From the NCBI GenBank assembly GCA_019423725.1, contig JAHZAW010000029.1:64056-90246 (forward strand): a stretch of DNA of 26,191 nt, read 5' to 3'. A program made the position numbers and the translations under genes. The DNA comes from Clostridiales bacterium. Its GTDB lineage: Bacteria > Bacillota > Clostridia > Lachnospirales > Anaerotignaceae. The stretch's first letter is position 1; each line of letters begins with the position of its first letter. The notes under the pieces are model-generated. The model saw nothing but the letters and a program-made list of their open reading frames with translations. It was not told the origin of the DNA and ran no database searches. This document shows positions 14,424 through 22,298 of the stretch, piece by piece.

Positions 14424-14981
14424 TTGAACGACAATGAAATAATCGGTCTTTACTGGAAAAGGGACCAGGATGCCATAAACCAGACATCCATAAAGTACGG
14501 CTCCCTCATAAGGAGCATAAGCATGAGGATACTTGCCATGATCTCTGACGCTGAGGAAAATATCAATGATACATATTTTTGTCTATGGAACATCATACCG
14601 CCAAACAAGCCCCTGAAGTTTCCCCCATTCATATGTAAAACCGCCAGAAACCTGGCTTTAAAAAAATATGAATACTTATCAGCGGCAAAGCGTGCTCCTA
14701 GTGCGGTCATATCCCTGTCTGAACTGGAGGAGTGTGTATCTGGCGGTGAGCAGGTGATGGATGAGGCAGAGAAAAATGAACTTGCCCATGCCATAAGCCG
14801 TTTTCTCCTCTCATGTAAAAGGGATGCTGAAAGGGTATTCATAAAGCGGTATTTCTTTTTTATGACCATAGAGGAAATATCCCGCGAGACGGGTATGAGC
14901 CAGACCAAAATAACCACTCTGCTATACAGGACCAGAAAGGAACTCAGGCAGTATCTCATAAAGGAGGGGTATGATATATGA
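14424..14981 (+). CDS. ECF-type sigma-70 family sigma factor
   Basis: A protein of 185 residues. Region 2 lies at about 15-75 (DQDAINQTSIKYGSLIRSI, ISDAEENINDTYFCLW, ICKTARNLALKKYEY), and region 4 at about 130-182 has AERVFIKRYFFFMTIEEIS and the helix-turn-helix MSQTKITTLLYRTRKEL. Sigma region 1 and the long region 3 are missing, as in ECF sigma factors. The start is TTG at 14424, supported by AGGAGGTG seven bases ahead; no ATG fits. The stop codon overlaps the ATG of the next gene (ATGA), so the two proteins are coupled. The likely role is signal-dependent transcription, released from the partner protein downstream. Targets are unknown and no clear autoregulated promoter was found. Confidence 0.85.
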   Translation: MNDNEIIGLYWKRDQDAINQTSIKYGSLIRSISMRILAMISDAEENINDTYFCLWNIIPPNKPLKFPPFICKTARNLALKKYEYLSAAKRAPSAVISLSELEECVSGGEQVMDEAEKNELAHAISRFLLSCKRDAERVFIKRYFFFMTIEEISRETGMSQTKITTLLYRTRKELRQYLIKEGYDI

Positions 14982-15463
14982 CAGCGATGGAATTGACCCG
15001 GATAATAGGGATGGTGGGTGATGACATCATAGAGGACTGCATGGCTGTTAAAAGCCGCAGGCCCTTAAAAATATTCATCATAGCTGCGGTGATATGTGCC
15101 ATGGCCTTTACAACGGCCTTTGCCCTGAGCCCTGGCTTCAGGCATATGCTCATATCGGTATTTTCCCCAGTCTATGATGAGGAGGCCTTTACAGCCATAG
15201 ATGAAGGCCATAGGACAGGAAACTTTGATGAGGACGATGTCATAATGACATTTCTCAGCCATCTGGAACAGGAGGAAAACATAACCATAAAAACTGAAAA
15301 TGGATATGACTACGATATAAATGAAATATCTGAAAATATCCATGAAGTCCTGGTACACTGCCCGGACGACGTAACAGAAGTCATACTCAGGGTAGAAAAT
15401 ATCCCATATAAGGAGACCACCGGTCTATGGCAGGTGACCGGATATAACATGATCACGGAATAA
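14978..15463 (+). CDS. Putative membrane-anchored anti-sigma factor
   Basis: A protein of 161 residues with a short cytoplasmic N-terminus (1-30, MTAMELTRIIGMVGDDIIEDCMA), one transmembrane helix (about 31-50, IFIIAAVICAMAFTTAFAL) and an acidic extracytoplasmic domain (51-161). This architecture, and the ATGA overlap with the sigma gene, resemble clostridial DUF4179-like anti-sigma partners. No zinc-binding HxxxCxxC motif is present, so it would not be a ZAS-type anti-sigma factor. AAGGAGGGG stands about ten bases before the ATG. An alternative start at 14987 is possible. The function is inferred from position and topology only. Confidence 0.65.
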   Translation: MTAMELTRIIGMVGDDIIEDCMAVKSRRPLKIFIIAAVICAMAFTTAFALSPGFRHMLISVFSPVYDEEAFTAIDEGHRTGNFDEDDVIMTFLSHLEQEENITIKTENGYDYDINEISENIHEVLVHCPDDVTEVILRVENIPYKETTGLWQVTGYNMITE

Positions 15464-15467
15464 GTGG

Positions 15468-15495
15468 ACCACGCGGCTGCCGCATGGTTTTCTTT
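15468..15495 (+). terminator. Terminator after the sigma/anti-sigma pair
   Basis: Stem ACCA-C-GCGG / CCGC-A-TGGT (15468-15476/15480-15488) with one C-A mismatch and a 3-nt loop, followed by TTTTCTTT. Confidence 0.75.
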
Positions 15496-15497
15496 AT

Positions 15498-15527
15498 ACA
15501 AAAAAGCCCCGCTCTGCCGCGGGGCTT
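15498..15527 (-). terminator. Terminator of ldhA
   Basis: On the minus strand AAGCCCCGC/GCGGGGCTT (15527-15519/15512-15504), 6-nt loop, then six T. It lies directly after the ldhA stop codon and faces the terminator of the convergent sigma operon. Confidence 0.9.
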
Positions 15528-15532
15528 ATGTT

Positions 15533-16525
15533 TTATCTTGTTCTTTTTACAAGAGTATTCTTGGGGTCAGGGTCATTTTTGAGGCAGGCCTCGAAGTTAT
15601 TGAGGGTGGTCTCAGCTATGGCTTTCATGGCCTCTGTGGTGAAGAATGCCTGATGGCTTGTGATAAGCACATTGGGGAAGGTGAGAAGTCTTGAAAGTTC
15701 ATCATCACTTATGATCTCGTTCGATCTGTCCTCAAAGAAGTAATCATCTTCCTCCTCGTATACGTCCAGTGCCACACCGGCGAATTTTCCGGCCTTGAGG
15801 GCTTCAACGAGGGCTGTTGTATCAACGATGGCTCCCCTTGATGTATTTACTATGATGGAGCCCTGTTTCATAAGGCCTATGGTCTTTGCGTTTACCATAT
15901 GTCTTGTTTCATCCGTAAGGGGGCAGTGGAATGATATAACGTCTGAGCGTTTGAATATTTCTTCTTCGCTGACGTATTCCGCCTTAAGTCCTTCTACGGG
16001 GTAGGGATCGTACGCTAATATCTTCATGCCAAAGCCCTGCATAACATCTATCATTGCCTGGCCTATCTTACCTGTACCTACGATACCGATGGTCTTTCCC
16101 TTAAGGGTCATGCCCATAAGTCCGTTTATGCTGAAGTTGAAATCCCTTGTCCTCTGGTATGCTCTGTGGACATTTCTGTTCACCGCAAGAAGGAGAGTAA
16201 GGGCAAATTCAGCAACGGCTGCCGGTGAATAGCTGGGAACTCTCATTACGTCGAATCTTCCTTCAGCTGCCTTGAGATCCACGTTATCATATCCCGCACA
16301 TCTGAGAAGTATAGTTTTTACACCTGCTTCCTCGAGGATATCAAGGGTCTCTTTATCGGCTTCATCGTTAACAAATATACAAACTGCATCGTTGCCTGTA
16401 GCAAGGATAGCTGTGTCTTTACTAAGTTTTGTCTCAAAGAAGGTTATGTCGAAATTATGCTCTTTTGCCAAGGGTTTGAACCATGTTTTGTCGTAAGGCT
16501 TTGTGTCGTAAAATGCTATTTTCAT
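15533..16525 (-). CDS. ldhA: D-lactate dehydrogenase (D-2-hydroxyacid dehydrogenase family)
   Basis: A protein of 330 residues, matching fermentative LdhA (about 329). It reduces pyruvate to D-lactate with NADH. The N-terminal MKIAFYDTKPYDKTWF and RCAGYDNVDLKAA are typical of LdhA rather than of general hydroxyacid dehydrogenases. The Rossmann motif GTGKIGQ is at 150-156. Catalytic residues: R230 (NTSRGAIVD), the Glu cluster E257-E259 (DVYEEE) and H291 (SHQAFFT). The frame opens upstream to 16594, but AGGAGG six bases before the ATG at 16525 and the family start decide. The promoter has a Rex-like operator, fitting control by NADH/NAD+. It is divergent from glpK. Confidence 0.93.
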   Translation of the reverse strand: MKIAFYDTKPYDKTWFKPLAKEHNFDITFFETKLSKDTAILATGNDAVCIFVNDEADKETLDILEEAGVKTILLRCAGYDNVDLKAAEGRFDVMRVPSYSPAAVAEFALTLLLAVNRNVHRAYQRTRDFNFSINGLMGMTLKGKTIGIVGTGKIGQAMIDVMQGFGMKILAYDPYPVEGLKAEYVSEEEIFKRSDVISFHCPLTDETRHMVNAKTIGLMKQGSIIVNTSRGAIVDTTALVEALKAGKFAGVALDVYEEEDDYFFEDRSNEIISDDELSRLLTFPNVLITSHQAFFTTEAMKAIAETTLNNFEACLKNDPDPKNTLVKRTR

Positions 16526-16566
16526 AATTTGCCTCCTGTTTAAAATTGGATATTTAACGGTTATCT

Positions 16567-16584
16567 TTGTTATATTTTTAACAT
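16567..16584. promoter_or_regulatory. Putative Rex operator at the ldhA promoter
   Basis: TTGTTAT-ATTT-TTAACAT (16567-16584) matches the Rex consensus TTGTTAA-N4-TTAACAA at 12 of 14 fixed positions with exact spacing. It covers the -10 of the ldhA promoter. Rex, the NADH-sensing repressor, is known to control ldh and alcohol dehydrogenase genes in Firmicutes. The rex gene itself is not in this window. Confidence 0.65.
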
Positions 16585-16603
16585 ATTTTTTCACCTATGT
16601 CAA
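16575..16603 (-). promoter_or_regulatory. Promoter of ldhA
   Basis: Minus strand: perfect -35 TTGACA (16603-16598), 17-bp spacer, -10 TAAAAA (16580-16575). The -10 lies within the Rex-like operator. Confidence 0.75.
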
Positions 16604-16663
16604 TGGTATTTTCAAAAATTTAATCCGTAAAATATCAATTAGTATATTATGCCGTGTTTTAAG

Positions 16664-16692
16664 TTGTGTCTCATATCATTATATAGTAAAAT
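16664..16692 (+). promoter_or_regulatory. Candidate promoter of glpK
   Basis: Plus strand: -35 TTGTGT (16664-16669), 17-bp spacer, -10 TAAAAT (16687-16692). The -35 match is modest. Confidence 0.55.
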
Positions 16693-16702
16693 TATACTAT
16701 AT
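16681..16702. promoter_or_regulatory. Inverted repeat over the glpK -10
   Basis: An 8-bp perfect inverted repeat ATATAGTA-N6-TACTATAT spans 16681-16702 and covers the candidate -10. Its symmetry and position suggest an operator; the regulator is not identifiable. Confidence 0.5.
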
Positions 16703-16768
16703 CTGAATATGCCCCATCATCAGGGAAATATTCTTATTTTAGTATTTTAAACGGAAAGCGTGGTAATT

Positions 16769-18262
16769 ATGGCAGGAAAATATATCATTTCCCTTGATCA
16801 GGGCACAACAAGTTCAAGGACGATAATTTTTGATAAAAATCAAAATATAATTTCAAAATTTCAGCAGGAATATCCCCAGATATACCCTAAGCCCGGCTGG
16901 GTGGAACATAACCCCCAGGATATATACAATACCCAGTACAGCACCACCATCGACGCCCTCATACAGGCCGAGATACAGCCCTCGGAAATAGCCGCCGTGG
17001 GCATCACCAACCAGAGGGAAACTACCATCGTATGGGATAAGGATACCGGAATACCCGTATATAACGCCATCGTATGGCAGTGCCGAAGGACAGCCGATAT
17101 GTGCGAGGAACTTAAAAAAGACAAGGAATTTGCCGAATATGTCAGGTCAGCCACCGGCCTTCTCATAGACGCCTACTTCTCAGCCACAAAGATCAAATGG
17201 ATACTTGATAACGTGGAAGGCGCCAGGGAAAAGGCCGAAGAAGGCAGGCTCCTTTTTGGCACCGTGGATACTTGGCTCGTATGGAAGCTCACCGACGGAA
17301 AGGTACATATAACCGACTGCACCAACGCCTCCAGGACCATGCTCTTTAACATAAACACCCTCAAATGGGACAAGCGCATTTTAGAAAAACTGGACATTCC
17401 CGAATGTATGCTCCCGGAGGTAAAAAACAGCTCGGAAATATACGGCTATACGGACAAGTTCGGCTCTAAAATACCCATTGCCGGCATAGCCGGAGACCAG
17501 CAGGCCGCCCTTTTTGGACAGCTCTGCTTTGAAAAGGGAGATGTCAAAAACACCTACGGTACCGGAAACTTCATACTTATGAACACCGGGGACAAGCCCT
17601 CCATAAGCAGCAACGGCCTTATAACCACCATTGCCTCATCCATAGACGGCAAGGTGAATTATGCCCTTGAAGGCAGTGTATTTGTGGGCGGGGCCGTGAT
17701 ACAGTGGCTCAGGGATGAAATGAGATTTTTCAGCAGTGCCTGTGATGCCGATTACCTGGCCTCAAAGCTCATGTCATCGGATGGAGTATACTTTGTACCC
17801 TCCTTCACTGGAATGGGCGCTCCCCACTGGGATATGTACGCCAGGGGCTCCATATTCGGTCTTACACGCGGCACCACCAGGGAACACATAATAAGGGCCG
17901 CCCTGGAGGGCATAGCTTTCCAGTCCATGGATGTAATAAATGCCATGGCCGCTGATACAGACAGCGACATAAACACCATAAAAGTTGACGGAGGAGCCAG
18001 TGTCAGTGCTCCCATAATGCAGTTCCAGTCGGATATAACCGGCAAAAAACTGCTGAAGCCCGTCATCGCCGAAACCACCGCCCTGGGAGCTGCCTTCCTG
18101 GCAGGCCTTGCCGTTGGTTTCTGGAAAAGTAAAGAGGAACTTCAAAAGAGCTGGGTGCTGGACAAGGTATATGAGCCTAAGATGCCCAGGGAAGAAGCTC
18201 AAAAGCTCATAAAAGGCTGGAAAAAGGCCGTTAAATGTACAAAAATATTTGCTGAGGACTAA
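16769..18262 (+). CDS. glpK: Glycerol kinase
   Basis: A protein of 497 residues of the FGGY kinase family. It phosphorylates glycerol to sn-glycerol 3-phosphate in the cytoplasm. Motifs: LDQGTTSSR (9-17), WQCRRTAD, GTVDTWLVWKLT, IAGIAGDQQAALFGQ with the catalytic Asp, NTYGTGNF, and SFTGMGAPHWD. FGGY signature 2 follows with GLTRGTTREHI and VDGGASVSAPIMQFQSDI. The open frame begins at a GTG at 16760, but the ATG at 16769 gives the family N-terminus, and GGAAAG lies about ten bases ahead. The stretch before IPIAGIAGDQ reads YTDKFGSK, lacking the His-Phe motif (YHFYG/YHFFG) that HPr phosphorylates in many Firmicute enzymes. No glpF or glpD is adjacent. Confidence 0.96.
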   Translation: MAGKYIISLDQGTTSSRTIIFDKNQNIISKFQQEYPQIYPKPGWVEHNPQDIYNTQYSTTIDALIQAEIQPSEIAAVGITNQRETTIVWDKDTGIPVYNAIVWQCRRTADMCEELKKDKEFAEYVRSATGLLIDAYFSATKIKWILDNVEGAREKAEEGRLLFGTVDTWLVWKLTDGKVHITDCTNASRTMLFNINTLKWDKRILEKLDIPECMLPEVKNSSEIYGYTDKFGSKIPIAGIAGDQQAALFGQLCFEKGDVKNTYGTGNFILMNTGDKPSISSNGLITTIASSIDGKVNYALEGSVFVGGAVIQWLRDEMRFFSSACDADYLASKLMSSDGVYFVPSFTGMGAPHWDMYARGSIFGLTRGTTREHIIRAALEGIAFQSMDVINAMAADTDSDINTIKVDGGASVSAPIMQFQSDITGKKLLKPVIAETTALGAAFLAGLAVGFWKSKEELQKSWVLDKVYEPKMPREEAQKLIKGWKKAVKCTKIFAED

Positions 18263-18681
18263 AAGGCTTTTGGATGAACGGCTTTGGATGAAAAATCAGA
18301 CGGATAGCGGACAGGGCATTAGACTTAGATGCTCACGGAAAAGCTGAAAAAACATACAGCAGGGAACGATGGTCAACTTCGCAAAACTTTTGCTGAGGAA
18401 TAAAGGCAGATATTGGGCGGAATCGATACGGCGGACAGACAGCCCCCCTCTTTCATATTTCATGCATTTTCATAAAGCAGATTTTCTGCTCCCGGCTTGT
18501 TCTTGATCTATTACGCCCTGTGAAGCGGCTCACTGCCGGTGCGCTGTTTGGTTATTAAAAAGCCGGTAATGGCAGACCGCATAAACACCTTGGCTTACCA
18601 AATGACGGCGGGTAAAAGGATGTCCCAAAAGGAACTATCAGCGGAAAAACTGAAAATTAAAGACCATGTAAAAACACACAA
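18263..18681. other. Gene-free stretch after glpK with degenerate repeats
   Basis: No confident gene. GGCTTTTGGATGAA is tandemly repeated (18265-18278 and 18280-18292). At 18382-18407 lies a degenerate copy of the end of glpK (18240-18267): both read K-x-F-A-E-[D/E]-stop followed by AAGGC, and in the copy a 22-to-24-codon frame from ATG 18329 leads into it. A small hairpin AGCAGA-TTT-TCTGCT lies at 18476-18490. A GTG-started frame of 60 codons (18539-18721) runs through the terminator and is not called. The region may be the remains of a duplicated or deleted glpK-like gene end. Confidence 0.5.
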
Positions 18682-18707
18682 AAAAGGACCGGTATGCCGG
18701 TCCTTTT
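18682..18707 (+). terminator. Bidirectional terminator between glpK and add
   Basis: Stem GGACCGG/CCGGTCC (18686-18692/18697-18703) with loop TATG, extended by AAAA/TTTT on the flanks. Works for plus transcripts (TTTTATTTTT follows) and for the convergent add gene (TTTTTTGTG on minus). Confidence 0.9.
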
Positions 18708-18711
18708 ATTT

Positions 18712-19740
18712 TTATCTGTAGTATGTTTTAAGTTTTTCGATAATAGGCTTTTTCTTTTCCTCGGGCATAAATGCTGCCTCTGCGGAATAGATATTCATTT
18801 TAATGAGGTCGTTATACTCAAAGCCCATATCATTGAGGCAGTGGTCATATTCCTTATCCAGGTCAATGTCTGAAAGTATCATATTATCAGTGTTTATGGT
18901 CACCCTTACTCCGGCATCGAACATCTTCTTTGCGGGATGTTCAGCATAGCTGGGCTGTGACTGGCACTGGATATTGCTGGTGGGGCATATCTCAAGGGTA
19001 ACATTATCCTCGATGACCTTTTTCATAAGCTCCTTATCATCATATACCCTGTGGCCATGGCCTATCCTCTTTGTGCCAAATTCCAGGGCATCCCAAGCTG
19101 TCTGGGGGCCGTCGCTGTCTCCGGCATGGCAGGTGAAGGGCATCCCTATCTCCCTTGCCAGATCAAATATATAATGGAAATCGCTCAAGGGTACTATTCC
19201 TTCGGCTCCCGCCAGGTCTGCGGCAACTACGCCCTTTCCAAGGTATTCCCTTGCCACCCTTACGGTCTCCAGGTTTTCCTCTTTATTCACATCGGCTGTG
19301 CCTATGCTCATGGCGCAGCATATAACGCCTATATCTATGGGCCTGCCTGCCTCTGCGGCTTCCTTCATACCCTCGTTCACTCCCTCAAGCACAGCGTCTA
19401 TGGAGTCTGCCTGGGTAAGTCCCTTCCTTGTGTGGAGCTGGGGCGCAAAACGTATTTCAGCATATACCAGACCCTGGGATGAAAGAAGGAGAACCAGCTC
19501 TTTGGCAGTACGCTTGATGGCCTCCTTATCCTGCATTATCTGAAGGGGAAGCTCAAACTTCTCCAGATATTCGTTTACACTGGTACAGTCAGCTGTCACA
19601 ACTATAAATTTCTTAAAATCCTCCAGATTGTCGGCGGGCATTTTTACTCCTCTTTCCTTTGCCATCTCCCATGCGGATTCAGGCAGCATCGAACCGTCCA
19701 GATGAAGATGGAGGTCGATCTTAGGAAAATCATATTTCAT
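18712..19740 (-). CDS. add: Adenosine deaminase
   Basis: A protein of 342 residues of the amidohydrolase superfamily. It deaminates adenosine (or deoxyadenosine) to inosine in purine salvage. Zinc ligands: H11 and H13 (DLHLHLDGS), H205 (CHAGD) and D285 (INTDN). GHGHRV (227-232) holds the catalytic His. The position that is the catalytic Glu in HAGE is Asp here (HAGD, D208), an unusual change for this family, so activity or substrate may differ (for example another purine). The start is fixed by GGAAGGAG eight bases before the ATG at 19740; the longer frame to 19764 lacks a ribosome site. It follows prs by 74 bases, with a terminator between them. No obvious own promoter was found, so partial read-through from prs is possible. 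Confidence 0.85.
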   Translation of the reverse strand: MKYDFPKIDLHLHLDGSMLPESAWEMAKERGVKMPADNLEDFKKFIVVTADCTSVNEYLEKFELPLQIMQDKEAIKRTAKELVLLLSSQGLVYAEIRFAPQLHTRKGLTQADSIDAVLEGVNEGMKEAAEAGRPIDIGVICCAMSIGTADVNKEENLETVRVAREYLGKGVVAADLAGAEGIVPLSDFHYIFDLAREIGMPFTCHAGDSDGPQTAWDALEFGTKRIGHGHRVYDDKELMKKVIEDNVTLEICPTSNIQCQSQPSYAEHPAKKMFDAGVRVTINTDNMILSDIDLDKEYDHCLNDMGFEYNDLIKMNIYSAEAAFMPEEKKKPIIEKLKTYYR

Positions 19741-19773
19741 ACAAACATCTCCTTCCAAAATCAAATATCATAT

Positions 19774-19807
19774 AAATAAAACCGGTCTTCCCTGAAGAAA
19801 ACCGGTT
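19774..19807 (-). terminator. Terminator of prs
   Basis: On the minus strand AACCGGT ... ACCGGTT (19807-19801 with 19786-19780), extended by GAAGA/TCTTC with a small bulge, then TTTTATTTAT. It lies eight bases after the prs stop and upstream of add. Confidence 0.75.
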
Positions 19808-19814
19808 CGTTTCA

Positions 19815-20774
19815 TTAATCAAAAAGTTTAGAAATGGAAATTCCCTCGTGAATACGATTGATAGCGTCAGCAAATATGGGCGCAACGGAAAGTTCCTTGA
19901 TCTTAGGTATTTTCTTTTCAGGCGGAAGCTCAATGGTGTTGAGCACTACAAGCTCGTTTATGGGTGAATCCTGGATCCTTTCGATGGCAGGGCCTGAAAG
20001 TACAGGATGTGTACAGCATGCGTCTACCTCGATGGCTCCTCTTTCAACAAGGGCCTTAGCAGCATTGCATATTGTTCCCGCTGTATCGATCATGTCGTCA
20101 ACAAGGATTACTCTCTTGCCGTCTACATTACCGATGATGTTCATGATCTCACTCACATTTGCCTTGGGACGTCTCTTATCTATGATAGCGATAGGGATAT
20201 CTACTCTTGTCGCAAAGCTCCTTGTTCTTCCAACGCTTCCAAGGTCGGGTGAAACCGCTACGAACTCATCAAGCTGGTCTGCGTATTTCTCGCGGTAATA
20301 GCTTGTAAGTATAGGATTTCCCTGAAGATGGTCAACGGGAATATCAAAGAATCCCTGTATCTGAGCACAGTGCAGGTCCATTGTAAGGATTCTGTCAGCG
20401 CCTGCTGTTGTAAGAAGATTAGCTACAAGCTTCGCACTGATGGGATCTCTCGCTCTTGCCTTTCTGTCCTGTCTTGCGTATCCGTAGTAAGGTATAACCG
20501 CTGTTATCCTTCCGGCGGATGCTCTGCGCATCGCATCGATCATTATGAGAAGTTCCATAAGGTTATCATTTACGGGAAGTGATGTTGACTGGATAATGTA
20601 AACATCAGCTCCTCTTATGGTCTCGTTGATCTTTACGGAAATCTCTCCGTCGCTGAACTTTGAAACCTCAGCCTCTCCGAGAGAAAGGAAAAGATTCTTA
20701 GCTATTGCCTTGGCAAGTTCAGGGTTAGAATTGCAGGAAAAAACTTTTATATTGCTTCTGCCTGTGTACATCAT
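19815..20774 (-). CDS. prs: Ribose-phosphate pyrophosphokinase
   Basis: A protein of 319 residues, the class I PRPP synthetase length. It makes PRPP from ribose 5-phosphate and ATP for nucleotide, histidine and tryptophan synthesis. Motifs: FSDGEISVKINE, the flexible catalytic loop YYGYARQDRKARARDPISAKLVANLL (about 98-123), MDLHCAQIQGFFDIPVDHL and the PRPP-binding RVILVDDMIDTAGTI (about 217-231). The C-terminus EGISISKLFD is typical. Two adjacent ATG codons (20774 and 20771) are both possible; GGGGGA lies about nine bases ahead. It follows glmU as in Bacillus and Clostridium, but with a 141-base gap that contains a strong promoter of its own, so it can be expressed apart from glmU. Confidence 0.97.
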   Translation of the reverse strand: MMYTGRSNIKVFSCNSNPELAKAIAKNLFLSLGEAEVSKFSDGEISVKINETIRGADVYIIQSTSLPVNDNLMELLIMIDAMRRASAGRITAVIPYYGYARQDRKARARDPISAKLVANLLTTAGADRILTMDLHCAQIQGFFDIPVDHLQGNPILTSYYREKYADQLDEFVAVSPDLGSVGRTRSFATRVDIPIAIIDKRRPKANVSEIMNIIGNVDGKRVILVDDMIDTAGTICNAAKALVERGAIEVDACCTHPVLSGPAIERIQDSPINELVVLNTIELPPEKKIPKIKELSVAPIFADAINRIHEGISISKLFD

Positions 20775-20836
20775 TTTGTAATTATCCCCCTATTCGGTAG
20801 TATATCATTATATAATAGGCCATCAAAAGCCACTCC

Positions 20837-20865
20837 AGTATATATGGTACAACACTATATATCAA
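20837..20865 (-). promoter_or_regulatory. Promoter of prs
   Basis: Minus strand: -35 TTGATA (20865-20860), 17-bp spacer, -10 TATACT (20842-20837). No purine operator was recognised around it. Confidence 0.7.
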
Positions 20866-20915
20866 AATTCAACATTAAAACTACTCAAAATTTTACATTA
20901 ATCACCGCTAAATTT

Positions 20916-22274
20916 TTACTTTTTAACCCAACCTGTCTTATTTATCTGCCTTTCTCTGGCAATGGCAAGGCAGTTTTCAGGTATATCGTCGGTTATGGTA
21001 GATCCTGCCGCTATATATGAGCCCTTTCCAACTTTTACCGGCGCTACCAGGTTGGTATTGCATCCGATGAATACATCATCACCTATGACTGTCCTGAACT
21101 TCTTATGTCCGTCATAGTTTACTGTGACCGTTCCACAGCCGAAGTTTATCCTCTCTCCCACGTCGGAATCTCCGATATATGTCAGATGGGATACCTTTGT
21201 TCCATCTCCTACGGTGGAGTTCTTTACCTCCACAAAGTCGCCGATCTTTACATTCTTTCCTATGCTGCAGTCGGGTCTGATATATGCATAGGGTCCTACT
21301 GTGGTATTATCGTCCACGGATGAATCTATGGCCGTTGAATACTGGAACTTGACATTGTTTCCAAGCTTTACGTTAGTCAGCCTTGAATCCGGTCCTACGA
21401 CACAGTCCTCACCGATGACTGTATCTCCCTCAAGCACAACTCCCGGAAGGAGCACTGTGTCACAGCCTATCTTTACTCCTGCCTCGATATATGTCCTCTC
21501 GGGGTCTATCATGGTGACTCCGTTTTCCATATGAAAGCGGTTTATTTTCTTTCTCATGTAGCCTTCAGCCTCCGCAAGCTGCATCCTTGAGTTCACTCCT
21601 GCGAATTCTCCGGCGTCTTCAGCTATCATGGCGTTTACCCTGCCGCCTTCCTTAAGTATTATCTCCAAAGTATCGGGAAGATAGTATTCTCCCTGGGCAT
21701 TATCGTTTTTAAGAAGTGAAAGTCCCTTTTTGAGAGCCTCTCCCGTAAAACAGTAAATGCCTGTGTTTATCTCCTTTACGAGTTTCTCCTCGTCACTGGC
21801 ATCCTTATGCTCCACATTTTTGAGGAACTCTCCCTTTTCGTTCCTAATGATGTGTCCATATCCCGCCGGGTCATCCACCATGGCTGATATTATGGAAATA
21901 CTGTTTCCCTCTTTTTCGTGGAAATCCAGAAGTTTTCCTATGGTCTCAGCAGTTATGAGGGGAGTGTCTCCATAAAGGACCAGTATATCCGCTCCCTCCT
22001 CTATGAAATCTCCGGCCTGCATGACCGCATGTCCTGTTCCCAGCTGTTTTTCCTGAAGGGCAAACTTTACATTCCTGTCCTTAAGGGCCTCCTTGACCTC
22101 CTGGGCTCCGTGTCCGACTACTACACATATATCCCCGGCTCCTGCCCTTTCGGCCGCGTCTATGACATGGTCTACCATGGTCCTGCCCTGTACCTTATGA
22201 AGGACCTTGGGAAGCTTTGATTTCATCCTCTTTCCTTCTCCGGCTGCCAGGATTATAACTTTTAACTTATTCAT
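20916..22274 (-). CDS. glmU: Bifunctional GlmU (UDP-N-acetylglucosamine pyrophosphorylase / glucosamine-1-phosphate acetyltransferase)
   Basis: A protein of 452 residues with both GlmU domains. The uridyltransferase domain (about 1-230) carries LAAGEGKRMKSKLPKVLH (10-27), VVGHGAQEV and VLYGDTPL. The left-handed beta-helix acetyltransferase domain (about 250-452) has hexapeptide repeats, the active-site SHLTYIGDSDVG and GCGTVTVNYDG, and ends in GKGSYIAAGSTIT. It makes UDP-GlcNAc, the precursor for peptidoglycan. AAGGAG is eight bases before the ATG. It is followed by prs. In the usual Firmicute order spoVG lies immediately upstream; here a plus-strand DUF1287 gene is inserted between them and glmU has its own promoter. 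Confidence 0.97.
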   Translation of the reverse strand: MNKLKVIILAAGEGKRMKSKLPKVLHKVQGRTMVDHVIDAAERAGAGDICVVVGHGAQEVKEALKDRNVKFALQEKQLGTGHAVMQAGDFIEEGADILVLYGDTPLITAETIGKLLDFHEKEGNSISIISAMVDDPAGYGHIIRNEKGEFLKNVEHKDASDEEKLVKEINTGIYCFTGEALKKGLSLLKNDNAQGEYYLPDTLEIILKEGGRVNAMIAEDAGEFAGVNSRMQLAEAEGYMRKKINRFHMENGVTMIDPERTYIEAGVKIGCDTVLLPGVVLEGDTVIGEDCVVGPDSRLTNVKLGNNVKFQYSTAIDSSVDDNTTVGPYAYIRPDCSIGKNVKIGDFVEVKNSTVGDGTKVSHLTYIGDSDVGERINFGCGTVTVNYDGHKKFRTVIGDDVFIGCNTNLVAPVKVGKGSYIAAGSTITDDIPENCLAIARERQINKTGWVKK

Positions 22275-22298
22275 AAATCATTCTCCTTAAAATGTCCG

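Noticed and set aside
18539..18721. 60-codon frame after glpK
   Set aside because: A GTG start without a ribosome site, running through the bidirectional terminator into the end of add.
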